Part shown: in pieces, positions 4,856 to 7,865 of the stretch | Layout: every line of letters begins with the position of its first letter | Position numbering within the stretch: position 1 is the first letter of the stretch | NCBI GenBank assembly: GCA_007126675.1 | Contig: SLAU01000021.1 | Span: 1-7,865, forward strand | Reading direction: 5' to 3' | Length of the DNA stretch: 7,865 nt | From: Balneolaceae bacterium | GTDB lineage: Bacteria > Bacteroidota > Rhodothermia > Balneolales > Balneolaceae | Program-made: the position numbers and the translations under genes | The notes under the pieces: generated by a model | Told to the model about the DNA's origin: nothing | Database searches by the model: none | What the model saw: the letters and a program-made list of their open reading frames with translations, nothing else

Positions 4856-7075
4856 TCAAGCCAAAATACTTTCCCTGCCTGAATCGGCTACGAATACGCA
4901 GGCTGAGCGGGTGATTTCAACATATGTTCGAAGAACTTCGAGATCAGGGTCGGCAGCGAGGCCAAAAAAGTCCAGATCTGCCTGCGGAGCTGTTTTCAAT
5001 GCATCTTCAAATGTGCCGATTTCTACATGGGCTGTAACCCCTTTCAATCGGGATACATCAAGCAGGTTTTCCATATACTCATGTGCATTTTCTACTTCCG
5101 ACTCTTCCACAACTGTTATCAACCGCATCTCTGCATTCCAGTTTTGTTTGAGTTTATATCCGGAGAGCAGTGCAAGATCGATGTTACCAAGATCCATGTT
5201 GAGGTCCCACTCCGGGCTGCGTTCGCGCATCCATACGTTCACCGATGCGCTGCGTCCCAATTGTGCCACATTATCCTCGATATAAAGCTGCACACCCATT
5301 CGGAGAGACTTTGCTTCATTGATGATCGAGAGAATTTCACGGTCATATTTGGTGTGGGGCGGCAATCGCAGAAAAATAATGTTCGGGTTAAAAAATGTAC
5401 CTTGAAGGGCTTGCAGCGAAATAAGGACCGATTCTTTGTAGTTCTCGGAATTGATGATGGACCAGCGTGCATGTACATTTTGTTTCCGAAATACATTGGT
5501 CAGGTTAATCAACGATTCCCGCAAATTAGGACTTTCCTGCACCCCGGAAACTCCAACCAACTTCACAGAGCCTTTAGGATATATAAGATTCCTGATCAGG
5601 CTGAAACTACCCCTCAGTTCCCTTGAACTCAGCACCGGAACCAACAGATTAGCTTTCCAGGCTCGTTCATTATTTTCTGGCAGCAGTGACACCCGTTTTG
5701 CGGCCCACTCGGCCAGCGAAACAAAAAGGCCGCTTCTCATATCTCCATAAGGAACGTCGAGCTTTCGGTTCGTCAAATATAAATAGGCTGCAAAAACCAG
5801 CCCGAGTGCAATCAATCCAAACGTTGGATTAATGATAAACATGGTGAACAGACAGCCCAGTGTACCTATTATCGGCACAAACTTCGGTACCGGGAAAGTG
5901 GGGCGGAAACTGATCATATCCATCCGCTGCTCAATATAAACCACCAGATTGATCATCATATAGGTAATCAGGAAAAACATGGTGATCAACGGAGCAATCG
6001 TGTTCAAATCTCTGAGCATCAGAGTTATGAGAACAATAACACCGGTCATCAAAATTGCATTACGTGGTTCACCATTTTTTGAGAGCTTTGAAAATGTATC
6101 ACCCTTAGGAAAAATCTTATGATCACCCAGCGCCTGTAAAATCCTCGGTGCACCCACAATAGATGCCAGTGCTGAAGAGAATGTTGCACCCAAAAGGCCT
6201 CCCAGTACGGCCGGAGCCCAAAGCGCTTTGTCTATCATGACGTTGTAATTGGAGACCAGCTCTTCGGTAGAAGCCACTCTTGACACCCAATAAGCAGCGG
6301 CAATGTAAACAATAAAACTGATTGCAACAGCTGAGATGGTTCCAAGCGGGATACTTTTCCTGGGGTTTTTGAGCTCGCCAGACATATTGGCACCGGCCAT
6401 AATTCCCGTTGCAGCGGGAAAGAAGACGGCAAAAATCACCCAAAAGCTCACACCCGGGAAGTCATCCTCAGGAGCTCCGGGAAATTCACCCCAAAGCTGC
6501 ACATCATACTGCATAGCACCTGTAAAAACGGAACCGGCAACCGAAAGAAGTGCACCAATAATCACGGCAAGAATGATGTACTGAATACGAAAAGCCAGTT
6601 TTGCACTCAGAAATGCAATTATAAAAAGACTGCCAAATACTACACCATCAACAAGCAAGGCAGAGTGTTCGGGAAAAATATAAAGCCAGCCTTCCCTGAA
6701 ACCGAATATATACATTGTGATGGCAAAGGTCTGTGCAAGGTATAAAGGAATCCCTACACTTCCGCCAACTTCCAAGCCAAGTGATTGCGAAATAATGGAA
6801 TAAGCACCCCCGGCCCGGATCCGGATGTTTGTGGTAATACACGACATCGACAAAGCTGTGAATGCAACGATGACAAAAGCGAGAGTTACAATCAGGATAC
6901 CGCCTAAAAGACCCGCATTACCAACAACCCATCCATGGCGCAAAAAGAGAATTACACCGAGAATTGTAAGTAATGTTGGTACAAACACCCCGGCAAAAGT
7001 ACCATACTTTTGTTGTACCTTTTCCTTCTGTTCATCAACCTGCTGTTGAAGAGTGCCTTCAGCCTGCTCGCTCAT
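4856..7075 (-). CDS. SLC12-type cation-chloride cotransporter (APC superfamily)
   Basis: This 739-residue protein has a short polar N-terminus, about 12 membrane helices (roughly 27-435) and a ~300-residue cytosolic C-terminal domain. TM1 GVFVPTLLTILGVILFLRHGW, TM3 MYIFGF, TM6 FFPAATGIMAGANMSGEL (218-235) and TM8 SSALASIVGAPRILQAL (300-316) closely follow animal NKCC/NCC sequences. From memory of NKCC1 structures, Y122, P220 and T223 match potassium ligands, and A297/S300/S301 match the sodium site that KCC-type carriers lack. That points to sodium-coupled chloride or potassium-chloride import. The C-terminal part (VNVWMRE... to MRLITVV) resembles the SLC12 regulatory domain. The ATG at 7073-7075 is the clear start because an in-frame stop lies two codons upstream (7079-7081). 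The gene is monocistronic, convergent with the amidohydrolase and divergent from lemA. Exact ions are inferred, not shown. Confidence 0.92.
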   Translation of the reverse strand: MSEQAEGTLQQQVDEQKEKVQQKYGTFAGVFVPTLLTILGVILFLRHGWVVGNAGLLGGILIVTLAFVIVAFTALSMSCITTNIRIRAGGAYSIISQSLGLEVGGSVGIPLYLAQTFAITMYIFGFREGWLYIFPEHSALLVDGVVFGSLFIIAFLSAKLAFRIQYIILAVIIGALLSVAGSVFTGAMQYDVQLWGEFPGAPEDDFPGVSFWVIFAVFFPAATGIMAGANMSGELKNPRKSIPLGTISAVAISFIVYIAAAYWVSRVASTEELVSNYNVMIDKALWAPAVLGGLLGATFSSALASIVGAPRILQALGDHKIFPKGDTFSKLSKNGEPRNAILMTGVIVLITLMLRDLNTIAPLITMFFLITYMMINLVVYIEQRMDMISFRPTFPVPKFVPIIGTLGCLFTMFIINPTFGLIALGLVFAAYLYLTNRKLDVPYGDMRSGLFVSLAEWAAKRVSLLPENNERAWKANLLVPVLSSRELRGSFSLIRNLIYPKGSVKLVGVSGVQESPNLRESLINLTNVFRKQNVHARWSIINSENYKESVLISLQALQGTFFNPNIIFLRLPPHTKYDREILSIINEAKSLRMGVQLYIEDNVAQLGRSASVNVWMRERSPEWDLNMDLGNIDLALLSGYKLKQNWNAEMRLITVVEESEVENAHEYMENLLDVSRLKGVTAHVEIGTFEDALKTAPQADLDFFGLAADPDLEVLRTYVEITRSACVFVADSGRESILA

Positions 7076-7137
7076 TCGCTATTATTGTTCTATTAGTTTA
7101 TGAATTGATTAGCCAAACCTGATGCATTTAACGTTTC

Positions 7138-7165
7138 ATTATAGAAATAAGACAAATAACAAAAA
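7138..7165 (-). promoter_or_regulatory. Possible promoter of the cotransporter gene
   Basis: On the minus strand a perfect TATAAT (7143-7138) is preceded, 16 bases upstream, by the T-rich TTTTTG (7165-7160). The -10 lies 62 bases from the ATG, leaving a 5' leader of about 55 nt. The -35 is poor, and in Bacteroidota-like hosts the preferred motif differs, so this is tentative. Confidence 0.3.
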
Positions 7166-7283
7166 AGAAGTTTCGAAATTAAAAAATGATCATAGCTGTC
7201 AGGCTCCGGATCTGTTATTAATACCGCGATAACCTGCAGGCAGATTAATTCTGTAACCTTTAAAAATCCTTTTCGTAGATGGG

Positions 7284-7312
7284 TTTGTACACATCAACAC
7301 ATCTTGTATATT
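7284..7312 (+). promoter_or_regulatory. Possible promoter of lemA
   Basis: TTTG (7284-7287) is followed after 19 bp by TATATTCC (7307-7314). The spacing matches the Bacteroidota-type -33 TTTG and -7 TAnnTTTG arrangement, though the last two -7 bases differ. It can also be read as TTGTAC-16-TATATT in the sigma-70 style. The expected start point near 7318-7320 gives a leader of about 60 nt to the lemA ATG. Confidence 0.42.
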
Positions 7313-7327
7313 CCTGATTATCAGGAA
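7311..7327. promoter_or_regulatory. Perfect 17-bp palindrome at the predicted lemA transcription start
   Basis: TTCCTGATTATCAGGAA has 7-bp arms around a TTA centre. It begins inside the candidate -7 box and covers the predicted start site, the usual place for a repressor operator. In RNA it would be only a modest hairpin. No regulator gene is nearby, so the operator role is inferred from position and symmetry. Confidence 0.4.
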
Positions 7328-7380
7328 GCAGTACGATTTATCAAACTGACCAGACACTATTTAATTCATTTCACTTGACT

Positions 7381-7865
7381 ATGACATCACTCATAATAAT
7401 CATTGTTATTTTTGTTGTATTGATTGCCTGGGTTGTGGGCGTCTACAACAAGCTGGTTTCACTCAGAAACCGGTTTAAAAATGCATTTGCCCAGATCGAT
7501 GTTCAGCTTAAACGGCGCTATGATCTTATCCCGAATCTTGTAAATATTGCCAAAGAATATATGCGGCATGAACGTGAAACACTGGAGGCCGTTATCCAGG
7601 CACGAAACCAGGCACAGCAGGCTGAAAAACAGGCTGCTCAAAATCCTGATGATCCTCAGGCGATCAAAAACCTGATGGGGGCCGAGCAGTCACTTGGCGG
7701 AGCTCTTGGCCGATTGTTCGCCCTCTCGGAAAATTATCCGGATTTGAAGGCGAATCAGAATATGATGCAATTATCGGAAGAGCTTTCATCTACCGAAAAT
7801 AAGATTGCATTTGCCCGGCAGGCATTCAACGATGCGGTTATGAATTACAACATCTACCGTGAACA
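7381..7865 (+). CDS. lemA: LemA-family membrane-anchored protein (3' end cut off)
   Basis: ATG at 7381 opens a frame that runs to the window edge: 161 codons plus two bases. Residues about 4-22 form one N-terminal membrane anchor (SLIIIIVIFVVLIAWVVGV). The family pattern follows: YNKLVSLRNRFKNAFAQIDV, QLKRRYDLIPNLVNIAKEYM, a charged helical stretch with HERETLEAVIQARNQAQQ, then NMMQLSEELSSTENKIAFAR and QAFNDAVMNYN. The long helices fit the LemA helical-bundle fold. LemA proteins usually have about 185-200 residues, so roughly 25-40 are missing. The function is poorly defined; LemA genes often precede HtpX-type metalloproteases or TPM-domain proteins, which would lie outside the window. No Shine-Dalgarno is visible; a TTG at 7375 is an unlikely alternative start. 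Confidence 0.93.
   Translation, partial: MTSLIIIIVIFVVLIAWVVGVYNKLVSLRNRFKNAFAQIDVQLKRRYDLIPNLVNIAKEYMRHERETLEAVIQARNQAQQAEKQAAQNPDDPQAIKNLMGAEQSLGGALGRLFALSENYPDLKANQNMMQLSEELSSTENKIAFARQAFNDAVMNYNIYRE

Larger units (their letters stand above)
7076..7380. other. Divergent intergenic region between transporter and lemA genes
   Basis: This AT-rich stretch of 305 bp has no credible gene. It holds a possible minus-strand promoter (7138-7165) for the transporter, a possible plus-strand promoter (7284-7312) for lemA, a perfect palindrome at 7311-7327, and a short CCTGCAGG palindrome at 7233-7240. The middle (about 7170-7280) shows nothing else I can support. Confidence 0.7.

Noticed and set aside
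4851..5750. Open frames on the plus strand under the transporter gene
   Set aside because: They are antisense to a clearly conserved SLC12 coding sequence and show no family features.
1..7865. A defence island or new multi-gene system
   Set aside because: The genes are unrelated, separately spaced and on both strands; RtcB here has no neighbours suggesting an anti-phage or tRNA-repair cassette.

Overview
The window reads as chromosomal DNA of a free-living bacterium of the Bacteroidota/Rhodothermota/Balneolota type. This rests on moderate GC, gene starts without clear Shine-Dalgarno sequences, one TTTG-19 bp-TATATT promoter-like spacing, and protein styles usual in that group. The lineage is an inference from signature, not from a marker gene. 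There is no mobile-element gene, CRISPR array, rRNA or tRNA that I can support.

Layout. (1) 1-1077, plus strand: the 3' part of a MgtC/SapB-family membrane protein with a DUF4010 domain, cut by the left edge and followed by a likely terminator. (2) 1280-2476, plus: an RtcB-family RNA ligase with its metal ligands and nucleotidyl-acceptor histidine but an unusual C-terminus. (3) 2559-3980, plus: a Tat-exported amidohydrolase of the TRZ/ATZ/chlorohydrolase type, preceded by a four-unit heptamer repeat. (4) 3981-4855: 875 bp without a credible gene, but crowded with structured repeats. These are a degraded second copy of the amidohydrolase 3' end, two copies of a 46-bp hairpin element, and two copies of an ~86-bp three-hairpin composite element, plus a solitary inverted hairpin that doubles as a terminator. 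(5) 7075-4856, minus: a bacterial SLC12-type cation-chloride cotransporter. (6) 7076-7380: divergent intergenic region with candidate promoters and a perfect palindrome. (7) 7381-7865, plus: a LemA-family protein cut by the right edge.

The genes do not form one pathway. They look like separate housekeeping or accessory units with their own intergenic regions. The transporter and the MgtC-like protein both suggest membrane ion physiology, but nothing links them beyond proximity. The most interesting part is the repeat-rich spacer between the convergent amidohydrolase and transporter genes. Its composite element keeps its geometry while its sequence changes, with compensatory arm changes. The copied gene tail beside it records a past rearrangement. 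I see no defence or other multi-gene novel system here.
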